Part shown: positions 16,447 through 24,856 of the stretch, piece after piece
Layout of the letters: every line of letters begins with the position of its first letter
How positions within the stretch are numbered: position 1 is the stretch's first letter
DNA from: Blastomonas aquatica
GTDB taxonomy: Bacteria > Pseudomonadota > Alphaproteobacteria > Sphingomonadales > Sphingomonadaceae
DNA: 64,000 bases
Assembly: GCF_014639875.1 (NCBI RefSeq)
Contig: NZ_BMGD01000002.1
Span: 62,001-126,000, forward strand
Reading direction: 5' to 3'
The notes under the pieces: model-generated
Database searches by the model: none
Told to the model about the DNA's origin: nothing
What the model saw: the letters and a program-made list of their open reading frames with translations, nothing else
Made by a program: the position numbers and the translations under genes

Positions 16447-17856
16447 TTAGTTAACGCCGGGGGTTCCCTGGATCACCGTTGCAGTGTTTCCGGTACCAGT
16501 CTGGCTAACGCTTGAGTCGTTGAAGTCGGAGAACTGTGACACGGTAGCGCTATGGCCAAAGCCGGTTTGGGTGATGTCCGAGACATTGAAATCACCAGTC
16601 TGGGTCAGTTCGGCGGTATTTTCGGCACCGTTCTGAATAATCGACGATTCATTGTCATCGCCGCTCTGGATCGCGGTCGCATCATTCTCAGACGCAACAG
16701 CATTGATCAGATTATTCGTCTGACTGATTGTGCTGCTATTGTCGCTACCGCTCTGGTTGCTCGAAGCCGTCATAAGTCGAGCACTAGTGGTTGAATCACC
16801 GCCAAACTGAGTGATTGTGCTAGTATTGTCGTCACCACCCTGAGTGATATTGGCAACTACGACACGCGGATCAGGGCCGCCCGGAGGGTTTGGGGCATTA
16901 CTAACAGACTGGGTGATCGTGGCAGTGTTGTCATCGCCAATCTGGCTAACGAAAGCTTCCGAAAGCTGACCGCTTTGAGTGACGGTCGATACGTTGTCGT
17001 CGCCCGTCTGATTCACACCGACAAGCGCGGCAGAGATATCACCCGACGAGTTGTCGAACCCCGACTGAACTACCGTCGACAAGTTGTCGTTGCCGCCCTG
17101 GTTAACATTAACTTCACCGCTCGAACCGGACTGCGTAACGAACGACTGGTTATCAAGACCGCTCTGGGTCACCAGCGCTTCTTGGCTGTTGGTCTGGAAG
17201 TTAGTTGGGGTAGGGCGCCCCTGAATTACAGACGAAAAGTTTCCGTTAGCTGACTGAATGACGGTAGCCTTAGATCCATCGGAAGTCTGACCAACTTCCG
17301 AAGTGCTTCCGGTGCCGATCTGTGTCACCGACGCGGTGCCGCCAGCCTGGTCCTGCTGATTGACTGTCGAAGAGTTCAACTGACCGGTCTGTTCGACTTC
17401 GGCAAAGTTGGTGTTGACGGCAGTGCCGTTGGTGCCCTGTGTCGTCGTTGCGGTGTTGCCGTCGCCAGCTTGGGTAATGCTAGCCTCATTCTTGTCTGCA
17501 GTACCAACGGCATTGCCGAACTGGTTGATTGTCGCGCTGTTGGTTGCGCCCGCAGCATTGTCATTGTCCTGCGTTACTGACGCAGTGCTGAAGCTGCCCG
17601 ACTGATTGATATCGGAATTATTGGCTGCCGTACCGAACGTAGGTGATCCGGCAGGGTTGGTTTCCTGATCAACGGTGGCGGTGTTGTTGTTGCCATCCTG
17701 ATCGACATCCGAGACGTTTTCATTACCCACTTGGGTAACTGTGGCACCCATGCTGGCACCGTCCTGAGTGATGACCGAAGTTTGCGACTGCGCCATGGCA
17801 GGGGCAGCGAACATCAGCGCAAGCGCCGAGACGGAGGTATAGATGGAGGTCTTCAT
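16447..17856 (-). CDS. Long curlin-repeat (CsgA-like) functional amyloid protein
   Basis: A 469-residue exported protein with a signal peptide (MKTSIYTSVSALALMFAAPAMAQ) and a GAGGA ribosome-binding site. The mature part is curlin half-repeats of 11 residues, such as NASITQAGDGN-type and DNESSIIQNGA, with more spacers than the 557-residue neighbour, including a Pro/Gly-rich insert (NAPNPPGGPDPRVV) that would interrupt the solenoid. It ends GNTATVIQGTPGVN. It is the first of three repeat genes on the minus strand, downstream of csgG. It is a likely second major amyloid subunit; the two long proteins may co-polymerise. Confidence 0.9.
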   Translation of the reverse strand: MKTSIYTSVSALALMFAAPAMAQSQTSVITQDGASMGATVTQVGNENVSDVDQDGNNNTATVDQETNPAGSPTFGTAANNSDINQSGSFSTASVTQDNDNAAGATNSATINQFGNAVGTADKNEASITQAGDGNTATTTQGTNGTAVNTNFAEVEQTGQLNSSTVNQQDQAGGTASVTQIGTGSTSEVGQTSDGSKATVIQSANGNFSSVIQGRPTPTNFQTNSQEALVTQSGLDNQSFVTQSGSSGEVNVNQGGNDNLSTVVQSGFDNSSGDISAALVGVNQTGDDNVSTVTQSGQLSEAFVSQIGDDNTATITQSVSNAPNPPGGPDPRVVVANITQGGDDNTSTITQFGGDSTTSARLMTASSNQSGSDNSSTISQTNNLINAVASENDATAIQSGDDNESSIIQNGAENTAELTQTGDFNVSDITQTGFGHSATVSQFSDFNDSSVSQTGTGNTATVIQGTPGVN

Positions 17857-17887
17857 GGTTGATAATCCTCTTTCAAAGGGTCATAAC

Positions 17888-17927
17888 CATGCTGCTCCGA
17901 AAGCGGACTGCCTTCGGGGTCAGCATG
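17888..17927 (-). promoter_or_regulatory. Imperfect hairpin in the curlin leader
   Basis: An imperfect inverted repeat (CATGCTG at 17888-17894 with CAGCATG at 17921-17927, extended by CCGAA / TTCGG) lies 32 bp upstream of the first long curlin gene. It could be an operator for the LuxR-type regulator or an mRNA leader structure. No direct evidence for either. Confidence 0.4.
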
Positions 17928-18109
17928 ATTGTTTCACACGCACTCATTGTTGTCACGCTCACGCATCGGAGTTGCACCTCCGGTGCGTGAGTATTGTCAG
18001 GCTTTTGTTACATCGCCGAATACCGCCTGACCGGCTCCAGCTCTCTTCCGCGATCCTAAGGCTTTGAACGACCCTGAATTACCAGGCTTGCCCTTTACCC
18101 TTGTTATTG

Positions 18110-18141
18110 CCGGTCAGGTCGCAGCAACTGCGACTGACCGG
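18110..18141 (-). terminator. Strong hairpin just after csgG
   Basis: CCGGTCA-G-GTCGCAG (18110-18124) pairs with CTGCGACTGACCGG (18128-18141) with one bulged base and a three-base loop, 9 bp beyond the csgG stop. There is no clear U-run after it, so it may act as a weak terminator or as a block to 3' decay separating the csgFG message from the curlin genes. Confidence 0.55.
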
Positions 18142-18150
18142 GGAAAACTG

Positions 18151-19140
18151 TTAATCCGTTTCCGAATTCCCCTTATTGCCTTCCCCGTTATTCTTTTTTT
18201 CCTTAACTTTCATTGGGGCCAGTGAACGCGCCTTTTCTTCGGCGCGCTGGACCTGGCCCGGGGTAAACTTGCCATCGCGTTCCTGCTGATACTGCAGCAG
18301 CTTCGCCATGCCCGCGGTGCGATCGGCGAAATCCCACAGCTTCAGCTCTACGCCTTCCATCACCAGCGCATAAACCGCCTTTTCGATGGCCTGCTGCAGC
18401 GCCAGCTGGTCGGGTTCGTTGGTCGTGAAGCCGGCTTCGGCCTCGAGCAGTTCGCGGAATGCGACGAACTTGAAGGCGCTCGCACCCATCGATTGCGATG
18501 CGATGGTTTTCGATGCGGTAACCGTCGTCAGAACTTCACCTGTGCGCACCGACACAGCGCGCAAATAAACCGTCACCGTGTCCTGGCGATATTCGGTGCG
18601 GCCGCCGATGCCGAGGAACGCAGCGCCTGCGCCACCGGTCAGCGTGTTGGTGTCATAGCCGATCACGCCGCCTTCAAGCAGAACGCCGGCAAACAGCAGC
18701 GCGGGAAGCGCATCGGGGTTGACCGCGCGCTCGCCAAGATAGCGTTCGCGCATCTCGCGGATGATCTGCCGTTCGTTGAGCAGGTTCTTGAGGTTCTCGC
18801 GCTCGACGATGGTGAACCACGACCGACCGCCGACATCCTGCAACGCCTTGACCAGCACCGAAGCACCGCCCTGGCTGACCGCACGCGAGAGCGTCTGCCC
18901 GGTAGAGCTGGGTTTGAACTGGCCGGTCTGGTCGGTGAAGTTGTAGACCGCGACCGCGACTTGCCGCGATGGGGCAGGGATGCCCTGCAACAGCAGCTGG
19001 GTCTGGGTGGCGTTGGGCAGAAAGGCATAGCTGGTGGTTTCGGGAATGGCAGCCTTGCCGCTTCCACCCACGGTGGTGCAACCTGCCATCAGCGCGGTCG
19101 TCATCAGCGCCGCAAGGCGTATGGTTTTGCCCCCCATCAT
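18151..19140 (-). CDS. csgG: CsgG-family curli secretion channel lipoprotein
   Basis: A 329-residue lipoprotein: the lipobox LMAGC puts the lipidated cysteine at residue 21. Family motifs are clear (VAVAVYNFTDQTGQFKP near 62-78, 'GGRSWFTIVERENLKNLLNERQIIR' near 103-127, 'GVIGYDTNT', 'YRQDTVTVYLRAVSVRTGEVL'). CsgG forms the nonameric outer-membrane pore through which curlin subunits leave the cell. A charged C-terminal extension (KVKEKKNNGEGNKGNSETD) is longer than in E. coli CsgG (277 residues). It starts 2 bp after csgF ends, so the two are co-translated. Confident assignment; HfaB-like holdfast anchors are the nearest alternative, but the csgF partner and curlin genes favour curli. Confidence 0.93.
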   Translation of the reverse strand: MMGGKTIRLAALMTTALMAGCTTVGGSGKAAIPETTSYAFLPNATQTQLLLQGIPAPSRQVAVAVYNFTDQTGQFKPSSTGQTLSRAVSQGGASVLVKALQDVGGRSWFTIVERENLKNLLNERQIIREMRERYLGERAVNPDALPALLFAGVLLEGGVIGYDTNTLTGGAGAAFLGIGGRTEYRQDTVTVYLRAVSVRTGEVLTTVTASKTIASQSMGASAFKFVAFRELLEAEAGFTTNEPDQLALQQAIEKAVYALVMEGVELKLWDFADRTAGMAKLLQYQQERDGKFTPGQVQRAEEKARSLAPMKVKEKKNNGEGNKGNSETD

Positions 19141-19142
19141 GG

Positions 19143-19592
19143 TCAGTTCACATCGATGAAGGTTGGCACGACGATCACGGTCTCTTCGCCGGTATCGTCG
19201 TTGATGATGGTGATGGTCACTTCGGTCAGCGAGCGGATGAAGTTGACCGTCTGTCCGCCGAAGCTGATCGTTCCGTTCTCTTGCGGATTTTCACCAAAGA
19301 TGGCGTTCACGAGCTGAGAAGACAGCGCTGACAACAGCCGCGACTGCAGCTGGCGGGCAAAAATGTCTGCCTGCGAAGAGCTGCTTGAAGACGTAGGATT
19401 GGTGAAATCGTTCTGTGCATTGGCAATGCCAAGCAGGTGATTGGAATTGAAGGGGTTACCACCGAAGCTCGGATTGATGGGTTGATAAACAATATCCTGG
19501 GCTTGAGCGGTAGCGCACAGCGGAGCTGTGACGCACAACACTCCAATCAAGACCGAAAGCCCGGCCTTGGCAGCACCTGTCAACGAGTGCAC
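19143..19592 (-). CDS. csgF: CsgF-family curli assembly protein
   Basis: A 149-residue exported protein with a signal peptide (to about residue 31) and the CsgF hallmark directly after it: IVYQPINPSFGGNPFNS, then LLGIANAQNDF. In E. coli the N-terminal part of CsgF inserts into the CsgG channel and the rest holds the nucleator CsgB at the surface. The gene is the first of the csgF-csgG pair, so the promoter should lie in 19593-19730. The serine run (SSSSSS) after the conserved region is a linker. Assignment is firm. Confidence 0.92.
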   Translation of the reverse strand: MHSLTGAAKAGLSVLIGVLCVTAPLCATAQAQDIVYQPINPSFGGNPFNSNHLLGIANAQNDFTNPTSSSSSSQADIFARQLQSRLLSALSSQLVNAIFGENPQENGTISFGGQTVNFIRSLTEVTITIINDDTGEETVIVVPTFIDVN

Positions 19593-20240
19593 AATCGATC
19601 TCCTGCGTTATGCCCTGCGAACCTTTTCGTCCGTCAGGTGCATCAATATTTCTTGCGACTCGAAGTTGTTAAGGTGACCTTAAGGAGGTTTAATGAGGGG
19701 TAAAATAATGCAAAATGACTATAAGCCTGCCCCGAACTGATGGTGATTTTTTCAGGCTCGCCCGCATATTGCTCGGGCGATCGCCCTCGATCCCAGCATT
19801 TCTCCCGCATTCGCGAAGGATCAGCGCTCCGACAGCGCGTCGGCCAGCCCGCTTCAGGCTCTGGAACCAGACGCCAAGCCGCTGATTGATTTTACATTAT
19901 GTCCGGAATTGACACAATAAATTGTCAGAAAAGCGGCAATTAGGTGTCATCGCGGGTGCTGAATTCGACCTTCGGGACCCGATTTCAGACCTCGCGCAGT
20001 GGGTCAGCAGTGATTTGATGAACGTTAACGACGTTTGGTAACATATTGGAATCGCATAACGCCATGCGCATCATCGTCGGTGACCGGGTTGCATCAGCCC
20101 ATTTTGGGACAATACACGACGTGCGCCGGCTCGGACAACGGCCTGCCATGATGAACAGCCTTTGGGCGTGCCCAAAGCTCACCGGCCGGACCTTGGCGAT
20201 CACCGCCCGGAAGATGTGGCAGCGGATTGATCCGCCACTA
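19593..20240. other. Intergenic region between csgF and ppc
   Basis: A 648-bp region holding the csgF promoter and the ppc 3' end. Two short dyads are visible: TGACACAAT/ATTGTCA at 19910-19927 and AACGT-TAACG-ACGTT at 20021-20035. Both could be regulator sites. A 70-codon plus-strand frame at 20046-20258 has no family features and I left it out. No RNA gene seen. Confidence 0.45.
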
Positions 20241-22931
20241 TCATCCGCTGTTGCGTAACGCGGTCGCGATCGCATTGATCGAGAGCTGAATGCCTTCGGG
20301 GATGCGCTCGTCGGCTTCGCCCGCACGGTGGCGCTTGATCAGTTCGATCTGCAGCAGGTTGAGCGGCACGATATAGGGCAGCCGCAACCGGATCGAGGTG
20401 TCGAGCGCGGGGTTGTTGGCGAGCAGCCGCGACTGTCCGGTGATGGTCAGCAGATTGTCATGCGCGGCGTCCCAGCCTGAAGTGATCGCGCCGAAAACGT
20501 GATCGCGCAGCGCTTCATCGGGCACCAGCCCGGCATAATGGCGGGCGATATCCATGTCGGATTTGGCCAGCACCATCTCCATATTGCCAAGCAGCGCCTG
20601 GAAGAACGGCCATCCTTGCGCCATCGCGCTCAACAGCCCCTTGTCGGCATGGGTCTCAAGCGCCTGGCCGACGCCATACCAGCCCGGCAGCATGATCCGC
20701 GCCTGCGCCCAGCTGAACACCCAAGGGATCGCCCGCAAATCCTCGATCTTCTGGCTTTTCGACCGGCTTGAAGGGCGCGATCCGATCTTGAGGTCGGCGA
20801 TCTCGCTGATTGGGGTCGCGGCACGGAAGAACTGGTTGAACCCCTCGGTGCCGTAAACAAGGTCCCGATAGGCACGGAACGCCTCGCGCGAGATCATGTC
20901 CATCGCCGAGGCAAAGCGCGCCTCGTCGGCTTCGCTCAAGCCGTCATGGTCGAGCGTCGCGATCAGCGCGGCCGAGGTGATCGCCTCGAGATTGAGCTCG
21001 GCGCTTTCCACGGTTCCGTATTTGGCAGCGATGACCTCGCCCTGTTCGGTGATGCGGATGCGGCCCTGCACCGTGCCTTTAGGCTGCGCGCGGATCGCGG
21101 CAAAGCTCGATCCGCCGCCACGCCCCACCGCGCCGCCGCGCCCGTGGAACAATTGCATCGCTATGCCCGTCTCGGAGAACACCTTGGCCAGCGCGCGGCT
21201 GGCGTGGTTGAGGCTCCAGGTCGAGGTGAGGTAGCCACCGTCCTTGTTGCTGTCCGAATAGCCGACCATCACCTCTTGATAGCCGCGCGCCTTCACCAAT
21301 GCTGCGATCTCGGGGAGCGCGAAATAGGCGCGCATGATCTGCGGCGCGTTTTCCAGATCGCCGATCGTCTCGAACAAGGGCACGGCCATGATCGCAGCCT
21401 GAGGCGTTGGTCCCGGGCGGTAAAGGCCTGCTTCCTTGAGCAGCAGGTTGACCTCGAGCATGTCCGAGACGCTTTCGGCCTTGCTGATGTTATATGCGGT
21501 GATCGCCTGCGTGCCATAATCGCCGTGTGCTTGGGCCGCGGCCTCGATGATCGCGAGCTCCTTGGCGGTTTCCTCGCTATAATCATGCCAGCGGTTGACC
21601 AGCAGGCGGCCATGGCCAAGCTCGGCGCGCAGCAGTGCAACCCTCGCAGCCTCGTCCAGCGCCAGATAATCGGGGCAGACTCCCGCGACCTTGAACAGCT
21701 CTGCCACCACGCGTTCGTGAACATCGCTGTTCTGGCGCAGGTCGAGCGTGGCCAGATGGAAGCCGAAGATCTCGACCGCACGGATCAGCCGCCCGAGCGC
21801 GCCGCCGCTGGCCAGCATCCCCGCACCATCATCGGCCAGGCCATTGGCGAGCGCTGCCAGGTCGTTGCGCAGATCGCCGGGGCTGGCATAGGCGTCTCCC
21901 GTCAATGCCGATGGGCGCGGGGGCTGCTTGCCGGTCAAATGAATATGGGTCGCACACAGCCGGGCATAGATGCCGGCCAGCGCGCGGCGATAGGGTTCAT
22001 CGGCGCGGCTGGGCGAGATATCGCCGCTGCGTGTCGCAAGCGCCTGGACGGCTTCGGGGGTGTTCGACAGCCCGGTGGCGATCGAAAGGTCCTGTCCCAG
22101 CGCGTGGACGCAATCGAGGTAATGGATCATGGCGGTTTCGGCCTGCCGCCCCAGCGCGTGGCGCAGCGCATCTGCGGTGACGAACGGATTGCCATCGCGG
22201 TCGCCACCGATCCAGCTGCCCAGCCGCAGGAAAGGCCCCGGGCGGCGGCCCAGCACGCGCTCCCAGCGCGCGTACAGCATCGGCAGTACGGGCAGGAACA
22301 CGTCCTGCATATAGGCGCGCGCGTTCTCGACCTCATCGGCAACAAACAATCGTTCGCGGCGCAGCGGGCGGGTTTGCCACAGCAGCGCGATCTGGCGGTG
22401 CAGCGCCTCGTCGATCGGGTCGCCATTGGGGGTCTGGTCAAGCCCTGCGTCCTTCATCTTCATCAGATCGGCGACACGGTTCTTGTGGTCGATCATCGAC
22501 TTGCGACGGACTTCCGTGGGGTGCGCGGTCAGCACCGGCACGATCAGGCTGTGGTCGAGCAGGTCGGTGATAGCGGTGTCACTCACGCCGTTGGCGCGCA
22601 GCCGCGCGACCGCTTCGGCGACGGTCGCGCCGGTTTCCTGCGCCACGCCCTGACGGTCTTCGGCCAGGTTGGCGAGCATCGAAAAGTGCATGAACCCGCG
22701 CACGAATGCCAGCGTATCATCAAGGCTCAGCGCTTCGAGGCCGGTATCGATCGCCTCGGCGCCCGCGACGCCGCGATGCCGGTCGACACTGGCCGAACGG
22801 ATGTACTCGGTCTGGCGGAACAGCTTTTCTCCGCCATATGCGCGGATGACGTCGCCGAGAATCCGGCCAAGATAGCGGATGTCGGGGTTCTGACTGATGG
22901 GGGCGGGCGGGTTGTTTTCGATATCGGCCAT
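20241..22931 (-). CDS. ppc: Phosphoenolpyruvate carboxylase
   Basis: An 896-residue enzyme that carboxylates PEP to oxaloacetate to refill the TCA cycle. All signature blocks are present: VLTAHPTE (residues 133-140, catalytic His137), GGDRDGNPFVT, GYSDSNKDGG, and the glycine loop FHGRGGAVGRGGG, with the C-terminal RNSG in place of the usual RNTG. The ATG at 22931 (MADIENN) was chosen because the 86 upstream codons of open frame overlap the divergent alkaline phosphatase leader and match nothing in the family. It is transcribed alone, divergent from the phosphatase with 128 bp between them. Confidence 0.96.
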   Translation of the reverse strand: MADIENNPPAPISQNPDIRYLGRILGDVIRAYGGEKLFRQTEYIRSASVDRHRGVAGAEAIDTGLEALSLDDTLAFVRGFMHFSMLANLAEDRQGVAQETGATVAEAVARLRANGVSDTAITDLLDHSLIVPVLTAHPTEVRRKSMIDHKNRVADLMKMKDAGLDQTPNGDPIDEALHRQIALLWQTRPLRRERLFVADEVENARAYMQDVFLPVLPMLYARWERVLGRRPGPFLRLGSWIGGDRDGNPFVTADALRHALGRQAETAMIHYLDCVHALGQDLSIATGLSNTPEAVQALATRSGDISPSRADEPYRRALAGIYARLCATHIHLTGKQPPRPSALTGDAYASPGDLRNDLAALANGLADDGAGMLASGGALGRLIRAVEIFGFHLATLDLRQNSDVHERVVAELFKVAGVCPDYLALDEAARVALLRAELGHGRLLVNRWHDYSEETAKELAIIEAAAQAHGDYGTQAITAYNISKAESVSDMLEVNLLLKEAGLYRPGPTPQAAIMAVPLFETIGDLENAPQIMRAYFALPEIAALVKARGYQEVMVGYSDSNKDGGYLTSTWSLNHASRALAKVFSETGIAMQLFHGRGGAVGRGGGSSFAAIRAQPKGTVQGRIRITEQGEVIAAKYGTVESAELNLEAITSAALIATLDHDGLSEADEARFASAMDMISREAFRAYRDLVYGTEGFNQFFRAATPISEIADLKIGSRPSSRSKSQKIEDLRAIPWVFSWAQARIMLPGWYGVGQALETHADKGLLSAMAQGWPFFQALLGNMEMVLAKSDMDIARHYAGLVPDEALRDHVFGAITSGWDAAHDNLLTITGQSRLLANNPALDTSIRLRLPYIVPLNLLQIELIKRHRAGEADERIPEGIQLSINAIATALRNSG

Positions 22932-23059
22932 GCGCTTATGCTGCGCTGCAAAAATCACAGGGTCAAGGCGTAGCGGACGACATTGCGACGGGAGATCGAA
23001 ATGTCTCGAAATTGTCACGCGTTCATGAAAGACGGGCCCAAAGTCGAGGAGACCTTCCC

Positions 23060-24553
23060 ATGATCCGTTTGTTTGCCGCCGCGCTGTTGATATCCACCGC
23101 GATCGTTTCACCCGCCATCGCGCAGGACACCGCTGGCGCAAAGGCACCCGAGCAGACCGCCGAGAGCTACGCCGCGCAGGGCCGCGCACAGCTTGAGGCG
23201 CGGCTGGCGATGCCGGTGAACGAGGGCAAGGCCAAGAACCTGATCATCTTCATTGGCGATGGCATGGGGGTCAGCACGTTGACCGCTGCGCGCATCTGGC
23301 AGGGGCAGAAGGCGGGCAAGGATGGCGAATCCACCGAAACCGCGATGGATTCGCTGCCCTATTCGGCCATCGTCAAGACCTACAGCCACGATTTCCAGGT
23401 GTCCGATTCGGCGGCGACGGCGACGGCGCTGGTCACGGGTACCAAGACCCGGTCGGGAATGTTGGGACTCACGCCTGCCGCCCTGCGCGGCAAGTGCGAC
23501 ACAGCAGCGGGGCAGGAGGTGTCGACGCTGTTCGAGCAGGCCGAAACCGCAGGAAAAGCACTGGGCGTGATCTCGACCGCGCGCATCACCCATGCCACGG
23601 GCGCGTCCGCCTACGCTCACAGCGTCGATCGGAACTGGGAGAGCAATGCGGATCTGCCAGCGGGCGCGGCGTGCAAGGATATCGCACGCCAGCTCGTCGA
23701 ATGGCCCCATGCCAAAGGGTTGAAGGTCGTATTGAGTGGCGGCCGCGCGGCGTTCATGCCCAACACCCAGGCGGATCCTGAATATACCGACAAAATGGGA
23801 AGTCGCAGCGATGGCCGCGATTTGATCGCCGAGTGGCAGCAGCGCAACCCGCAAGGCGAGTATGTCTGGAACGCCGCGCAGTTCAACCTGCTTGACGGCG
23901 CAAAGGACACGCCGGTGTTCGGCCTTTTCGAGCCCAGCCACATGCAGTTCGAGGCCGACCGGGAGAAAGATAAAGCAGGCGAGCCATCGCTTTCGCAGAT
24001 GACGGCGTTGGCGATCACGCGTCTGCAGCGCGCCGACAAGGGCTATGTGCTGATGATCGAGGGGGGCCGGATCGACCACGCCCACCACGGCGGCAACGCG
24101 CAACGCGCGCTGGAGGATACCGTGGCGTTTGACGAAGCGGTGGCGCGGGCTTTGGAGATGGTCGATCTCGACGAGACCCTGGTGCTGGTCACCGCCGATC
24201 ACAGCCATGTCTTCACCATCGCGGGTTATCCGCCGCGCGGAACCTCGATCTTCGGTCTCGCCAGCGTCACCGAGGATGGCGAGCCACTCAATGCCAAGGA
24301 CGGAAAGCCCTATACCACGCTGGGTTACGCCAACGGCCCGGGCGCCAAGGTCGATGGCCCGCGCAACGATCCCGCGCAGGAAGACACCGAAGCGCTCAAC
24401 TATCAGCAACAGGCGACGGTGCCGACATCGGGCGAGACCCATGCGGGCGAAGACGTGGTGCTGAAGGCTGCTGGCCCCAGCGCGCACCTGTTCGGCGGCA
24501 CGCTGGAACAGCACAGCATCTACCACATTGCCAAGCATATCTTGGGGATGTGA
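23060..24553 (+). CDS. Exported alkaline phosphatase (PhoA family)
   Basis: A 497-residue protein from the ATG at 23060, with GAGGAGA upstream and a signal peptide (MIRLFAAALLISTAIVSPAIAQ). The family core is visible: IIFIGDGMG (metal-binding Asp67), VSDSAATATALVTG with the nucleophile Ser117, IEGGRIDHAHHGGN and TADHSHVF carrying zinc and magnesium ligands. It releases phosphate from phosphomonoesters in the periplasm. No Pho box could be confirmed in the 128-bp promoter region. Family assignment is firm; length is typical. Confidence 0.93.
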   Translation: MIRLFAAALLISTAIVSPAIAQDTAGAKAPEQTAESYAAQGRAQLEARLAMPVNEGKAKNLIIFIGDGMGVSTLTAARIWQGQKAGKDGESTETAMDSLPYSAIVKTYSHDFQVSDSAATATALVTGTKTRSGMLGLTPAALRGKCDTAAGQEVSTLFEQAETAGKALGVISTARITHATGASAYAHSVDRNWESNADLPAGAACKDIARQLVEWPHAKGLKVVLSGGRAAFMPNTQADPEYTDKMGSRSDGRDLIAEWQQRNPQGEYVWNAAQFNLLDGAKDTPVFGLFEPSHMQFEADREKDKAGEPSLSQMTALAITRLQRADKGYVLMIEGGRIDHAHHGGNAQRALEDTVAFDEAVARALEMVDLDETLVLVTADHSHVFTIAGYPPRGTSIFGLASVTEDGEPLNAKDGKPYTTLGYANGPGAKVDGPRNDPAQEDTEALNYQQQATVPTSGETHAGEDVVLKAAGPSAHLFGGTLEQHSIYHIAKHILGM

Positions 24554-24856
24554 CCTCTGTCTCCCCTTCCGCAGGCGGGAGGGGAGAGGATTGGCATCCG
24601 CCGCGCCCCGCAAAAGCCCTCCCCCTTGATGGGGGAGGGTTGGGTTGGTGTGATCTCGCCGGCTTGCGCTAAAGGTGCGACGCCGCGACGCATGTACCCA
24701 GCCGCACCATCGCCCTCACCGCTGCGACTAGGTGGCTAAGCCACCAAGTCTCACCGCCTCTCCCATCAAGGGAGAGGCCAACAGGGCCGCCTCTCCCATC
24801 AAGGGGGCCGCCTCTTTCATCGAGGGAGAGGCCAGATATGCGCGCCTGTCTCGGTT
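24554..24856. repeat. Cluster of short palindromic repeats between two genes
   Basis: This 303-bp gap holds several copies of one palindrome type. Clear stems are CCTCCCCC-TTGAT-GGGGGAGG near 24618-24639 and CCTCTCCC-ATCAA-GGGAGAGG near 24757-24778, with two further partial copies to 24833 (CATCAAGGGGG, CATCGAGGGAGAGG). The stop of the phosphatase and of the convergent amidase flank it, so the stems could terminate both. The copies look like a dispersed intergenic repeat family. No gene is seen. Confidence 0.7.

Noticed and set aside
14706-17856. Possible CRISPR-like or satellite array in the curlin genes
   Set aside because: The periodicity is at 33 bases and in frame with 11-residue protein repeats; the DNA units are too divergent and coding to be a CRISPR array.
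20946-22973. Plus-strand open frame of 675 codons opposite ppc
   Set aside because: Antisense to every conserved block of phosphoenolpyruvate carboxylase; composition and lack of motifs are those of a high-GC shadow frame.
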